DNA from: Bacteroidales bacterium | GTDB taxonomy: Bacteria; Bacteroidota; Bacteroidia; Bacteroidales; UBA932 | Length of the DNA: 64,000 nt | Reading direction: 5' to 3' | Assembly (NCBI GenBank): GCA_024402115.1 | Contig: JAKSJQ010000001.1 | Location: 1 to 64,000 of the forward strand | Shown: in pieces, positions 42,801-51,205 of the stretch | How the letters are laid out: every line of letters starts with the position of its first letter | Position numbering within the stretch: position 1 is the stretch's first letter | Translations under genes and position numbers: made by a program | The notes under the pieces: model-generated | What the model saw: only the letters and a program-made list of their open reading frames with translations | Databases searched by the model: none | What the model was told of the DNA's origin: nothing

Positions 42801-43683
42801 ATTTCGGAAGCACGTGGCCACGGTCGATGGTGTAGCTCTCGCACTTGTCCGCAACCTCGATGGTGTTCGCGATGACCTCCGGGTGGCGAGGGAAGAGCTC
42901 TGCCATTTCCTCCTCACTCTTGAGATACTCCTGCTGGGTGTACCTCATTCGGTCTGGATCGTCGATATATGCGTTCGTGGTGAGGCAGATGAGGCGGTCA
43001 TGAGCCGGTCCGTCCTCCTTCTTCACGAAGTGCACGTCGTTCGTTGCGACGACCTTCACCTGCATCTCTTCAGCAAGGTCGAAGATGCCGTCGTTCGCTA
43101 TTCTCTGGTTCTCGTAGGTCTCCAATGAGAGGCCCTCGACCTCCGTACGATGGAGCTGAACCTCGAGATAGTAGTCATCTCCGAAGATGTCCTTGTGCCA
43201 CTTGATGGCCTTGCGCGCAGCGTCCATGTCCCCTGCGACCACCGCCCTCGGAATCTCTCCGGCGAGGCAGGCAGAGCAGCAGATCAGGTCGTCATGGTAC
43301 TTCTCGATGATCTCATGGCTCACCCTCGGCTTGCCGTAATATGAGCCCTCGATATGTCCGATGGAGCATATCTTCATGAGGTTCTTGTAACCATTGTAGT
43401 TCTTCGCGAGAAGCACGAGGTGGTAGTATGACCTGTGGGCGTTGTCCTTGAGGTTATGGTCATAGTGACGGGTCACATAGACCTCGCAGCCGATGATCGG
43501 CTTTACGCTCTTGTGCTTGCCGGCGTGCTTGAAGAATTCCTTCACTCCGTAGAGGTTTCCATGGTCGGTGATGGCAAGCGCAGGCATACCGAGCTCCTCG
43601 GCGCGCGTGAAGAGCTTGCCTATTTCCGAGAAACCGTCAAGGATGGAGTACTGTGTATGGACGTGGAGATGTACGAAAGCCAT
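39877..43683 (-). CDS. dnaE: DNA polymerase III alpha subunit
   Basis: Replicative polymerase of the DnaE1 type, 1268 aa. The N-terminal PHP domain has HLHVHTQYSILDG and ITDHGNLYG. The palm acidic motif is PDIDVDF (about residue 440), followed by RVITFGTMAAKSAIKDVAR. The finger region includes NALYRPGPMDYIPSF and VYQEQVMLLSRKLSNFTKGEAD. The C-terminal third holds the helix-hairpin-helix and OB (IGGYVLSTETKISRNGKNFLTSIIEDFSG) domains. No intein or insertion. It follows the EEP gene by 12 bp on the same strand. Confidence 0.97.
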   Translation of the reverse strand: MAFVHLHVHTQYSILDGFSEIGKLFTRAEELGMPALAITDHGNLYGVKEFFKHAGKHKSVKPIIGCEVYVTRHYDHNLKDNAHRSYYHLVLLAKNYNGYKNLMKICSIGHIEGSYYGKPRVSHEIIEKYHDDLICCSACLAGEIPRAVVAGDMDAARKAIKWHKDIFGDDYYLEVQLHRTEVEGLSLETYENQRIANDGIFDLAEEMQVKVVATNDVHFVKKEDGPAHDRLICLTTNAYIDDPDRMRYTQQEYLKSEEEMAELFPRHPEVIANTIEVADKCESYTIDRGHVLPKYDIDPEFLAHIDEHLEKYKEIIDCGRCDKNGNDRGEEFCRSVAYLCHITYQGAHKRYGETFTEEQSERILFELQTICRMGFPDYFLIVQDYIAASRAEGYMVGPGRGSAAGSVVAYCLGITNLDPIKYQLLFERFLNPDRISMPDIDVDFENLPAAHDYVERKYTSDHVSRVITFGTMAAKSAIKDVARISRLSVDESNRLSKMVPDRLTEKVEKEYPFNPKLDELKSGFKAIEKEVEVDDPENPGQKILVKKMFQKGLEEVDAKITLKNCYRLVPEFKNELENGSDINKEVLKYALQLEGSIRQVGVHACATIIGRGNLTDYIPICLSVDKETGQNVWTSQYDGHYIEDVGMLKMDFLGLNTLTIIHKCLDLIKKRFGTEIDIEAIPIDDPETYEKIYSKGDTISVFQFESPGMMKWLQNLHPERFEDLIAMNALYRPGPMDYIPSFVARKLGQEPIEYDLPDMEEYLAETYGVTVYQEQVMLLSRKLSNFTKGEADKLRKAMGKKQIAVMQELKEKFMTQGMGNGHPEKTLDKIWKDWEKFAQYAFNKSHATCYAWVSYQTGWLKCHYPSEFQAANLSCNLSKMDEIKKIMADCKKSGIRVLNPDVNESDSEFSVTKNGDVRFGLGGMKGFGDNVVRAIIEEREKNGLFQDIFDFAERMAGSVNKKAFESLVYAGAFDSFGYHRSQFFLPSAGGDTFIDSLVRYADLYKKDSEESSVSLFGDAEEVRPTRPEVPSYKEEAADNIELLHREKEVVGMYLSSHPLDQYAFEMENFATTKIMELPDLVNSCQEKKKASKATIGGYVLSTETKISRNGKNFLTSIIEDFSGNTEISLFGKEYEAFAPKFQQGHSVLIEGSIEPKYFVKPDEKGNIPDVPYAFKTKNVSLLGNANESFLKEFRLKINTALLSAEFKDGLIKLLKRHKGDIPLSLFIIDPKTRYMVEFSTRKFRVAITPDFLKDIEALGIDGEAVRKK

Positions 43684-43695
43684 GGAACCGTAGAT

Positions 43696-44541
43696 TTAGA
43701 ATACCATGACTGCAATTACCGGAAAATGGTCGGAGAGGAATGACCTGTTCTCATACTTCTTCGTAAGGACGCTGAACTCGTCGCAGCGGTCGAATCCGGA
43801 GTAGTAGATATGGTCGATCTGGCTCTGCTGCTGGGTCTTTCCCCAGGCATTGTACGTGATGCCGTCGTCGGTCTTTACCGCGCTCTTTCTGCAGTTTTTC
43901 ATCTGACTCTCGATATCGGCGAGGCAGATGTCGTCCTGGCTCACGTTGAAGCAGCCCATGAAGAGGACTGGCAGGCCGTCCTTATTGATCTCTGCGAGAC
44001 GGGAAAGGATGAGGGAGACGCCGTTATGGCGGGAAAGCACGCCGACCTCGTCGAGGTGGGTGTTCACCACACAGTACTGGTTTCCGCTCTTCTTGTCCTT
44101 CATGATGGCCCAGGTACAGGTGCGATTGGCTGTGGCATCCCAACCCTCACCTGGCTTGTCCGGATTCTCCGAAAGCCAGAACATGCCCCACTTCACCACT
44201 GATGTGGTCTTGGTGTTGTAGAGGAAGGCCGTGTACTCACCCTTCTTCTTGCCGTCATCGCGGCCCTTACCCACGTACTTGTAGCTGTTGAGCACCTCCG
44301 GATAATAGCTGAGCTGATAATCCAGGGCTTCCTGAACGCCGATGACGTCCGGCTTTATGTCGTCGATCATCATTGCCGTGAAGGCATACCTGAGGCTCCA
44401 GGCGTTGGTTCCGTCGCCAGAGTCTCCGTTTCGGAGGTTGAACGACATGATCTTGACCTTGTCCTCTACGTCCTTCTTCGCGTAGAGAGTCGACGGTATG
44501 ATGATTGCCAACAGGGCAAGCAGCAGTGCGGTTTTCTTCAT
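43696..44541 (-). CDS. secreted endonuclease/exonuclease/phosphatase-family protein with altered active site
   Basis: The 281-aa protein has a signal (MKKTALLLALLAIIIPSTLYA) and the EEP fold shared by DNase I, exonuclease III and sphingomyelinases. Asn35 (MSFNLRNG), Glu71 (IGVQEALDYQ), the TCTWAIM and VVNTHLDEVG strands, Asp243 (QIDHIYYSG) and the closing SDHFP (His272) are present. The normally invariant GDFN motif reads GCFN (Cys197 in place of catalytic Asp). Either the enzyme is inactive or chemistry is altered. Closest in style to Bacteroidota phosphodiesterases annotated as EEP family. It lies 12 bp upstream of dnaE. Confidence 0.85.
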   Translation of the reverse strand: MKKTALLLALLAIIIPSTLYAKKDVEDKVKIMSFNLRNGDSGDGTNAWSLRYAFTAMMIDDIKPDVIGVQEALDYQLSYYPEVLNSYKYVGKGRDDGKKKGEYTAFLYNTKTTSVVKWGMFWLSENPDKPGEGWDATANRTCTWAIMKDKKSGNQYCVVNTHLDEVGVLSRHNGVSLILSRLAEINKDGLPVLFMGCFNVSQDDICLADIESQMKNCRKSAVKTDDGITYNAWGKTQQQSQIDHIYYSGFDRCDEFSVLTKKYENRSFLSDHFPVIAVMVF

Positions 44542-44580
44542 TTGAACAGGGATTGAGTCTGCTAATTTAATCATAATTAG

Positions 44581-44598
44581 TAAATTTGTCGCGACAAA
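44581..44598 (+). promoter_or_regulatory. promoter -7 box overlapped by a 14-bp palindrome
   Basis: TAAATTTG (44581-44588) is an exact -7 match 20 bp before the ATG at 44609. The perfect palindrome TTTGTCGCGACAAA (44585-44598) covers its end and the likely transcription start, as a repressor operator would. It is in the divergent gap with the EEP gene. Confidence 0.55.
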
Positions 44599-44608
44599 AA
44601 TCAGCTAT

Positions 44609-45613
44609 ATGGCAGAAGAAAATTTCTCATCTCTCGGTAAAGTAGAGGCTATCAAGAAATTATACGAAGGAACTTCTTTCCAGCCTTTTTCCAGTGCCTG
44701 GTTCGAAACTTCAGGCAAGGCTTATGCCACGACGAAGACTGCGGTGCTCTCGGAAGGAATAGACTTCGACCTCGTGTACTTCCCGCTCAAGCATCTCGGC
44801 TATAAGAGCGTCATACTCGTGACCGGCGAACTCTATGCGGAGTTCTCCCATCCGCGTACCCTTTCGGTTAAGCTCGGAGTGTCTTCGAAGCTTGATTTCG
44901 GCCAGATCAAGGAGCTCTGGGAGGGTATCATCACCGCGGCCAGGGAGCATGGCTACAGCAGCGTGGATCTTGACCTCAACCCATCCCTCAATGGACTCTA
45001 CATCGCCATCAGCGCAAGCGGAGAGACCAGCCTGCGGATGGGCAAGCGCCGTCCGGCAGCCAAGAGCATGGATCGCATCTGCATCTCCGGAAACCTCGGT
45101 GCCGCATACATGGGCCAGCAGGTGCTCATGCGCGAGAAGATGGCCTTCGACAAGACCAAGGACGACAGCGCACAGCCTAAGCTCGACGATTACAAGCAGC
45201 AGATCGGAGCATATCTCAAGCCTCAGCTCAACCCTAAGGTTCTCTCGCAGTTCGAGGATACCGAGATCATGCCTTCTTTCGGTTATTTCGTGACTCGCGG
45301 ACTTGCGGACGCAGTGAAGAGGCTCACTCGTGACAGCGGGCTCGGAGCCAAGGTCTATATGGACAAGCTTCCTTTCGCCGGCAATTCCTTCGAGCTCGGA
45401 AAGAAGCTCGGAACCGACGCCGTGACTGCAGCAATGAACGGAGGTGACGACTGCCGCCTTCTCTTCACCGTTCCTATCGGACATCATGACAAGTTCCGCC
45501 ATGAGTTCCAGACCTACGACGTGATCGGACATCTTGCGAAGCCCGAGGTCGGAAGCGTCATCGTGACTCCTGACGGCGTTGAATTCCCTCTCAAGGCTCA
45601 GGGCTGGGAGTAG
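44609..45613 (+). CDS. ThiL/AIR-synthase-like protein with degenerate metal site
   Basis: The 334-aa protein aligns with thiamine-monophosphate kinase: SEGIDFDLVYFPLKHLGYKSV mirrors the ThiL VEGVHFDLxYFPLKHLGYKAV stretch, and ISGNLGAAYMGQQVLMREK and MNGGDDCRLLFTVP match later family motifs. The nucleotide/metal residues differ: the N-terminal GDDAA motif is missing (KAYATTKTAVL instead), and the NxSDI motif is replaced by VTGELYAEF. ATP-dependent kinase activity is therefore doubtful. It is monocistronic, with its own promoter, palindrome and terminator, and not next to other thiamine genes. Confidence 0.78.
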   Translation: MAEENFSSLGKVEAIKKLYEGTSFQPFSSAWFETSGKAYATTKTAVLSEGIDFDLVYFPLKHLGYKSVILVTGELYAEFSHPRTLSVKLGVSSKLDFGQIKELWEGIITAAREHGYSSVDLDLNPSLNGLYIAISASGETSLRMGKRRPAAKSMDRICISGNLGAAYMGQQVLMREKMAFDKTKDDSAQPKLDDYKQQIGAYLKPQLNPKVLSQFEDTEIMPSFGYFVTRGLADAVKRLTRDSGLGAKVYMDKLPFAGNSFELGKKLGTDAVTAAMNGGDDCRLLFTVPIGHHDKFRHEFQTYDVIGHLAKPEVGSVIVTPDGVEFPLKAQGWE

Positions 45614-45628
45614 ACCGATCAATACAGA

Positions 45629-45658
45629 CAAGGCGGACACCGGAAGGTGCCCGCCTTG
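45629..45658. terminator. terminator between ThiL-like gene and the surface-protein operon
   Basis: CAAGGCGG (45629-45636) pairs with CCGCCTTG (45651-45658), inner CACC/GGTG; weak T-runs on either side. Confidence 0.65.
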
Positions 45659-45680
45659 CTATTTATAGGATCTTCTGGAT

Positions 45681-47351
45681 CTAGAAGCTGAAAGTCTCGC
45701 AGATCGGCTTGCCGTCCTCGGTGATACCCTCTACGACGACCTTGAACTTACCCTCGTATGAAGGAAGCTGACAGTCGAACACGAAGCTTTCACCACCATC
45801 GACATCCACCAGCGGATGCCAGTAGACGGTGTTCCTGTAGTCAGGATAGTTCGAATCCGAAGAGACGTTCCTGCAGGTGTATGCAACCGGCCAGCAGGCA
45901 CCCTGGAAATCCACGGCGCGTACTGCCTCCGGGAAGGTAAGTCCAGTCATGTTCCTCTTATAAGTGACGAAGTTCACGATTCCGTTGCAACATCTTGGAC
46001 CGATGAAATAGGTAGACGGATAGATGTCGATCTTCTCCACGAGGAGAGGGTCGTAATCGTACACCTTATCGTGATCGAGAATCGGAGTGCCGTCTATCAT
46101 GATAAGGGATTCGCCGCTGGTGAACAAGGTCTTCGACGCGTCAGTGAGGGTAACATGAAGTAGGTGCTTCTTATCCCTGTTAATGAAACGTACGCCCTGT
46201 ACGAACTCAAGAATGACCTCGCTCATGAGCGGGAATCTCGTATAATCCTTAAGGATGTAGCTTCGAGGCTCTGCGGCACCGAGAAGCATATTAGGACGAT
46301 ATGGAAGTCTCTCATAGAGCGTGTCTGAAGTGAACATCTTCTCGATCTGCATCGCAGTTCCCCTGAGCTCAAGATCCTTGCTGAGCATCGGGCTAAGCGG
46401 GAGGGAAGCGATGCTGCTTGCCTTGTTGTCCACGAAAGGAGAGTCGAACTCGAGATGAGCGCCCTGGACCTCCTCCTCGTTCTCGATCTGGCTTACCAGG
46501 ATGTTGTCTCCATAGTAATTGTTGGTCACGAAGAAAACGCGTCCATCCTCTTCGATATTCGAATAGTAGATTCCGCTGAGATCGCCTGGATTGGAGATAA
46601 CGGCGTAATTTCCATAGTACTTGGCAGCATTCTCTCCCACGCAGCGACCGCTTATGACTTCACCTTCGAAATCAGGAACGACCTTGTTCTCGAAGACCGG
46701 AGACTTGGCGGCAGAGTTTCTTGCAAGGAACTCCGACACGCCGTCGTTCTTAGGGGAGACGAGCTGGTCGTCATGGTATACGGAAACGCTGAAAGTCGCC
46801 GCCTTTGCGGCCGTGTTCTCGAGCTTGATCCTTGCCACCCTTCCCCTGTTGCTCTCCAGTGAGACAGAGAGGTCGCCGACATTCTGCGGTGCGGACTCGA
46901 CCAGGCTTGCATAGACCTCATCACTGACGAGCTCTGCGGTCTTGGAGCGCACGGAGGTGAAGGTGTTGTAAACGGAAATGGTCTTAGAAGTCTCGAAGAA
47001 ATCGTAGCCGACCTCATTTCTGTTCTGGGCCGTATAGGCGATGAGCTTATAGTTGCCGGTAGGAAGGGCCCTCGGAATCACGAGCGCTCCTGAGCCACGG
47101 CCGTCGATAAGGGCAATCTTGCAGGTTGCCTGGACACCGTCCTCAGAGCACAGTTCCACATAGGCAATGCTGCTGAAGTCAGAGAAGGAACCCTCCCCGA
47201 GATCAAGGCAGAAAGCAGACAGCCAGATATTATCTCCTGCCACATAGCAAGACTTATCGGTAGAGAGATAGGTCCTCTCCACCACGTGCTCGGCAGCAAG
47301 GAGATTCGCCGCCACAAGCACGGACATTATGGTCATCATTATCTTCTTCAT
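45681..47351 (-). CDS. exported protein with macroglobulin-like N-part and TonB-plug-like C-part
   Basis: A 556-aa exported protein, signal MKKIMMTIMSVLVAANLLAAE. The N-terminal part begins with YLSTDKSCYVAGDNIWLSAFCLD, the pattern of MG2/macroglobulin-like domains. The C-terminal 170 residues include a plug-domain-like block: SLIMIDGTPI, YDPLLVEKIDIYPS and NGIVNFVTYKRNMTG. No beta-barrel follows. Proteins of this kind accompany TonB-dependent receptor/DUF4249 genes in Bacteroidota. It is last in a row of four genes (51837-45681) with gaps of 4 bp or overlaps, so likely a surface partner of the receptor. Confidence 0.75.
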   Translation of the reverse strand: MKKIMMTIMSVLVAANLLAAEHVVERTYLSTDKSCYVAGDNIWLSAFCLDLGEGSFSDFSSIAYVELCSEDGVQATCKIALIDGRGSGALVIPRALPTGNYKLIAYTAQNRNEVGYDFFETSKTISVYNTFTSVRSKTAELVSDEVYASLVESAPQNVGDLSVSLESNRGRVARIKLENTAAKAATFSVSVYHDDQLVSPKNDGVSEFLARNSAAKSPVFENKVVPDFEGEVISGRCVGENAAKYYGNYAVISNPGDLSGIYYSNIEEDGRVFFVTNNYYGDNILVSQIENEEEVQGAHLEFDSPFVDNKASSIASLPLSPMLSKDLELRGTAMQIEKMFTSDTLYERLPYRPNMLLGAAEPRSYILKDYTRFPLMSEVILEFVQGVRFINRDKKHLLHVTLTDASKTLFTSGESLIMIDGTPILDHDKVYDYDPLLVEKIDIYPSTYFIGPRCCNGIVNFVTYKRNMTGLTFPEAVRAVDFQGACWPVAYTCRNVSSDSNYPDYRNTVYWHPLVDVDGGESFVFDCQLPSYEGKFKVVVEGITEDGKPICETFSF

Positions 47352-47355
47352 GGCT

Positions 47356-48552
47356 CTAAATATCATCGTTTATCCAATCTGTTGGCCTCTTTTCCTTGCT
47401 GCCGCCCTTGAAGATGCAGTCCACGCAGCGGGCATATCCCCACATCCATACCGGTCCTCCCATTCCATAGGTGACGTGTACCGGTCTGTAGAAAGCCCTG
47501 TACATGCTTTCATAGTCCGAAGGCTGGACTTCCTGAAGCTCCGCCTTAGCGCGGTCTTCCGGGTCGTCGTAGAACTTGAGATCAGCCGCATAGAGATAGC
47601 GACGAATCTCGCTGGTTCCGGAAACATTGATGAATCCTATGACATATTCCCTTGGATCGTCGTCACAGACGATGTTGCCCACCATCTCGCTCGGGTTAGG
47701 AGCATCAAGCTGGCCTGGGTTGTTGGAAATGACGTCGAGGTTCTTCCAATATTCGTAACCGGACTGGGAGATGGACTGAAGCGTCACCGTCATCCTATAG
47801 ATGTAGTTCAGCTTGGTCTCGTTGGAGCGTATCTTCGCGAACTTGTGGTTCACGAGCTTGTTCGTAGTGAGCCCCTCGACAGTACCGAGAAGGATACCGT
47901 CGGAGACATTGCTGTCCCAGCAGTAGTAGTTGTTATTCTTTCCCGTGAAGTAGATAATCTGTCCGGTATCGAAGAGACTGCTCGCCGGCTGGTAATAAGC
48001 ACTGGCACTGATGAGGGAATGATATTCCCACTCCTCCTTGAAGGTCCATCTGTAGTACTTCTGATCCTCGGAAGAGGTCAGGCTTAGGGTAACGTCAAGC
48101 TCTGTCCTCGGCTCATTGATGATATAGCTAAGGCTGTCTATCACCGGTGCCTTCTGCACCGGCTGGAAATCCGTCGAATAGCGTCTTCCGTTTTCTAGGT
48201 TCTTGACGACTAGCCTGTACTCACGGTCACGAGGAGCATTTTCCGTATCTATAGCGAAGATTCCCCTCGTCAGTTTGACGCTCTTGTGTACCATGCCTCT
48301 TGGGATATATGTACCTGGATATACCTTACCGGTGTTATCCTCTACGTAAGCCGTAGCATTGGGCTGTGTCTCAGAACCCAGAGGAGCATCGAGAGCCATC
48401 AGGTAGCTCACGCACACCTGGGTCTCCGAACCGATAAGGATATCACCCTCAATCACGAGCCTCTCCTCCAGCTTCGGAATCTCCGGAGTGAAGGGGTACG
48501 TGCAGGAATACGCCAGCACGGTCACCAGTATTGCATATAATAGTTTCTTCAT
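47356..48552 (-). CDS. DUF4249-type lipoprotein
   Basis: The 398-aa protein begins MKKLLYAILVTVLAYSC (lipidated Cys17) and follows with TYPFTPEIPKLEERLVIEGDIL, the hallmark opening of DUF4249 proteins. The body is beta-rich with two Ig-like segments; near the C-terminus a CARCVDC-like cysteine pair appears (GYARCVDCIFKGGSKEKRP). DUF4249 proteins are outer-membrane lipoproteins encoded beside TonB-dependent receptors; they are thought to stand in for SusD as ligand-binding partners, but no substrate is known. Gaps to neighbours are 4 bp on both sides. Confidence 0.88.
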   Translation of the reverse strand: MKKLLYAILVTVLAYSCTYPFTPEIPKLEERLVIEGDILIGSETQVCVSYLMALDAPLGSETQPNATAYVEDNTGKVYPGTYIPRGMVHKSVKLTRGIFAIDTENAPRDREYRLVVKNLENGRRYSTDFQPVQKAPVIDSLSYIINEPRTELDVTLSLTSSEDQKYYRWTFKEEWEYHSLISASAYYQPASSLFDTGQIIYFTGKNNNYYCWDSNVSDGILLGTVEGLTTNKLVNHKFAKIRSNETKLNYIYRMTVTLQSISQSGYEYWKNLDVISNNPGQLDAPNPSEMVGNIVCDDDPREYVIGFINVSGTSEIRRYLYAADLKFYDDPEDRAKAELQEVQPSDYESMYRAFYRPVHVTYGMGGPVWMWGYARCVDCIFKGGSKEKRPTDWINDDI

Positions 48553-48556
48553 GATG

Positions 48557-51205
48557 CTAGAACTTGAAATTGAGGTTCAGATAAGGGATAGGCACGGCGA
48601 AGACTGACAGCATGTAGCCGCTCACCCTCGAGCCGCCGTTGGCAGTGTAGTATACAGAGTATGCATTCTTCCTCGCGGTCACGTTATATACGCCGAAGGT
48701 GATCACCGTATGGGTGACGGCCTTGAGGTAGTGGCCAGGGTCGATGTTGAACGCAAGGTCGAGCCTGAAGTAGTCAGGAATCCTGTATCCGTTCCTTTCC
48801 GAATACGAGAACCTTATACCGCCGCCATACTCATACTTTCCGACAGGGATGGTAACCGGGCGTCCGGTAGAGTAATCGAGGTTGGCCGACACGCTGTAGC
48901 GATGGGTGAACTTGTAGTTTGCCACGACCTTCAGGTCATGTGGCTTGTCGTGAGCCGCAGGATACCATGCTCCGCCGTTGATGGTCTGAAGACCCCTGTC
49001 CTGCATCTCCTTGAGAAGGGTGCGGGAATAGGTATATGAGATCCATCCGTTGAGCTTGCCGTTAGGCTTCTTGATCATGAGTTCAGCTCCGTAGGCCATG
49101 CCCTTGGTTGGTACGACGTCCTCGGCGAGGTGCTCGTTCATCATGAGTACCGCTCCAGACTTGTAGTCAAGGTAGTTCCACATCTGCTTGAAATATCCCT
49201 CGACCGAGATGTCGATCTGGCTGTCGCCGACAGTCCAGTAGATACCAGCAGCAGCCTGATATCCGTCCTGAGGCTTGATATCCGGATCGCTGAGCTTCCA
49301 TGTGTCCATAGGGGAGATCGACGCGGTATTGGTGAGAAGGTGTATATACTGCCTCATCGAGTTCACGCCGGCCTTGATAGAGAGTTCCGGAAGTATGCTG
49401 TACTTCGCGGAGAACCTCAGTTCTGGCATTCCGTAGAACTTAGGACGGTCGATCTGGCTGAATCCGGAGAATCGCAGGCCATAGTCCATGGAGAACTTGT
49501 CGCCAGGCTGCCAGGTATCCGAGATGTAGGCCGAGACTTCGACGGCCTTCTCGAATCCGAGATCCTTGGCCTCGATGGCAGAATCCTCGAACGATGGCGT
49601 CTTTATGCCAGGAGACATGATGTACATGATACCCTGGAGACCATATTTGAGAGTATGGGAATCACCTACCACCGACTTGTAGTTGAGCTTGGTGTAGGCC
49701 TGACGCACGAAGGTGCTGTACTTGTATGCCTCCCAATGATTGACGGTGTTGTCGAGCGAGTTGCCATACTGGTCATACCCTGCGGCCAGCACGTATCCAT
49801 GGTTCGCGCTGAAGTTGTTGCGCCACTTGATCGCAGCATTGATGTTGCTGTAACGATAGGTCGTGTCGCCGGAGAAAGAGAACTTGTCCCTCGAGTAGTA
49901 ACCGTACGCGTGGATGGAATTATGGTCGCTGAACTTATGGCTGATACTAGCGTTGGCGTCGTAGAACTGCGATTTTCCTCCATTGTAGTTACTGTTCTCA
50001 GGGATGAGCTTCATGATCCAGTTCGAGTAGGTTGTACGAGCTCCGATGAGGAAGGTCGTCTTGCCTTTCTTGAGTGGTCCCTCAAGGTGGAAACGGCTGG
50101 TGAGAAGACCTATACCGAGCGAACCCTCGACTTTGTTGGCATTACCTTCGCGGCTTTTCACGTCGAGAACGGACGAGATACGGCCTCCGAACTCTGCAGG
50201 AATGGAGCTCTTGTACAGCTGGACGTCATTGATGACCTCGTTGTTGAACGCTGAGAAGATTCCGAACATATGGCTCGGATTGTAGATCGTACCATCGTTG
50301 AAGAGAATGAGGTTCTGATCCACGGAACCGCCGCGGACATTGAAACCGCTGGAAGCCTCACCCACAGACTTGACGCCGGGGAGGGTGGTCACGACCTTCA
50401 GCACGTCACCCTCGCCGAAAGCTACAGGCACCTTGTTGATGACGCTTATCCTCATGCGCTCCACGCCCATCGCAGGATCCCTGTGAGCGACGTTGGACTC
50501 GGCAGACACGACGGCTTCCTTGAGGGCATTTACCTTCTCCCTCATAACGACGTTGAGCTCGCCATCGTCATATACGATGACCTGAAGCTTGAGTTCCTCG
50601 AGCGAGTAGCCGTTGAAGGAGATGGATCCGTCACCGACCAACATCGAGAGGTTGTAGAATCCGTATGTATCCGTCACAGAATAGTTTCCGCTCTTGTCGT
50701 CCACTACGGAAACTCCGATGATTGGCTCTCCGGTGGCAGCGTCGGTGATATGTCCCGATACGCGCGCCCTTCCGGTGCGGCCTTCCTTTCGGTCACCGAT
50801 CTCATAGACTCGGTTTGCGAAAGTAGCTGTCTGGACATCTTCCTTGAGGTATTCTGCATACTCGACCTTCACGTCGCCGGTCGAAGTGGAGAAATATCCG
50901 TCAGGAAGAGTTGAATTGGTTGCAAGGCCGGTAGTTACATACCAGGCTCCGTCATACCAGGATACGGTGTAGCCCTTCTCCTTGATCTGCTGAAGCGCAG
51001 CCTGGACGAAAGACTCACGAGGAGCAGTCACTGTGTAGCTGTTCTCGTCCTTTTCATTGTGGAGATAGTAGATCTTCTGACCGAAGTCCTTGCGAAGGAA
51101 GGTGATGAGAGAGTCTGTCTCTACCCTTTTCACCTCCACGGTGTTCTGGGCGAAGGCCGGAACGGCCAGGATTATACCCAGTATAAGCGAGAACAGTCTT
51201 TTCAT
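48557..51205 (-). CDS. TonB-dependent receptor with STN and carboxypeptidase-like N-terminal domains
   Basis: Outer-membrane active transporter of 882 aa. Order: signal peptide (MKRLFSLILGIILAVPAFAQ), STN-like signalling domain (about 25-105), carboxypeptidase-regulatory-like domain (ARVSGHITDAATGEPIIGVSV, about 145-220), plug (VLKVVTTLPGVKSVGEASSGFNVRGGS, about 265-340) and a 22-strand-type barrel ending in PYLNLNFKF. The STN domain suggests gene control through an anti-sigma factor, but no FecR/sigma pair is adjacent. Its start overlaps the previous gene (ATGA). It is followed by the DUF4249 lipoprotein and not by SusD. Confidence 0.93.
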   Translation of the reverse strand: MKRLFSLILGIILAVPAFAQNTVEVKRVETDSLITFLRKDFGQKIYYLHNEKDENSYTVTAPRESFVQAALQQIKEKGYTVSWYDGAWYVTTGLATNSTLPDGYFSTSTGDVKVEYAEYLKEDVQTATFANRVYEIGDRKEGRTGRARVSGHITDAATGEPIIGVSVVDDKSGNYSVTDTYGFYNLSMLVGDGSISFNGYSLEELKLQVIVYDDGELNVVMREKVNALKEAVVSAESNVAHRDPAMGVERMRISVINKVPVAFGEGDVLKVVTTLPGVKSVGEASSGFNVRGGSVDQNLILFNDGTIYNPSHMFGIFSAFNNEVINDVQLYKSSIPAEFGGRISSVLDVKSREGNANKVEGSLGIGLLTSRFHLEGPLKKGKTTFLIGARTTYSNWIMKLIPENSNYNGGKSQFYDANASISHKFSDHNSIHAYGYYSRDKFSFSGDTTYRYSNINAAIKWRNNFSANHGYVLAAGYDQYGNSLDNTVNHWEAYKYSTFVRQAYTKLNYKSVVGDSHTLKYGLQGIMYIMSPGIKTPSFEDSAIEAKDLGFEKAVEVSAYISDTWQPGDKFSMDYGLRFSGFSQIDRPKFYGMPELRFSAKYSILPELSIKAGVNSMRQYIHLLTNTASISPMDTWKLSDPDIKPQDGYQAAAGIYWTVGDSQIDISVEGYFKQMWNYLDYKSGAVLMMNEHLAEDVVPTKGMAYGAELMIKKPNGKLNGWISYTYSRTLLKEMQDRGLQTINGGAWYPAAHDKPHDLKVVANYKFTHRYSVSANLDYSTGRPVTIPVGKYEYGGGIRFSYSERNGYRIPDYFRLDLAFNIDPGHYLKAVTHTVITFGVYNVTARKNAYSVYYTANGGSRVSGYMLSVFAVPIPYLNLNFKF

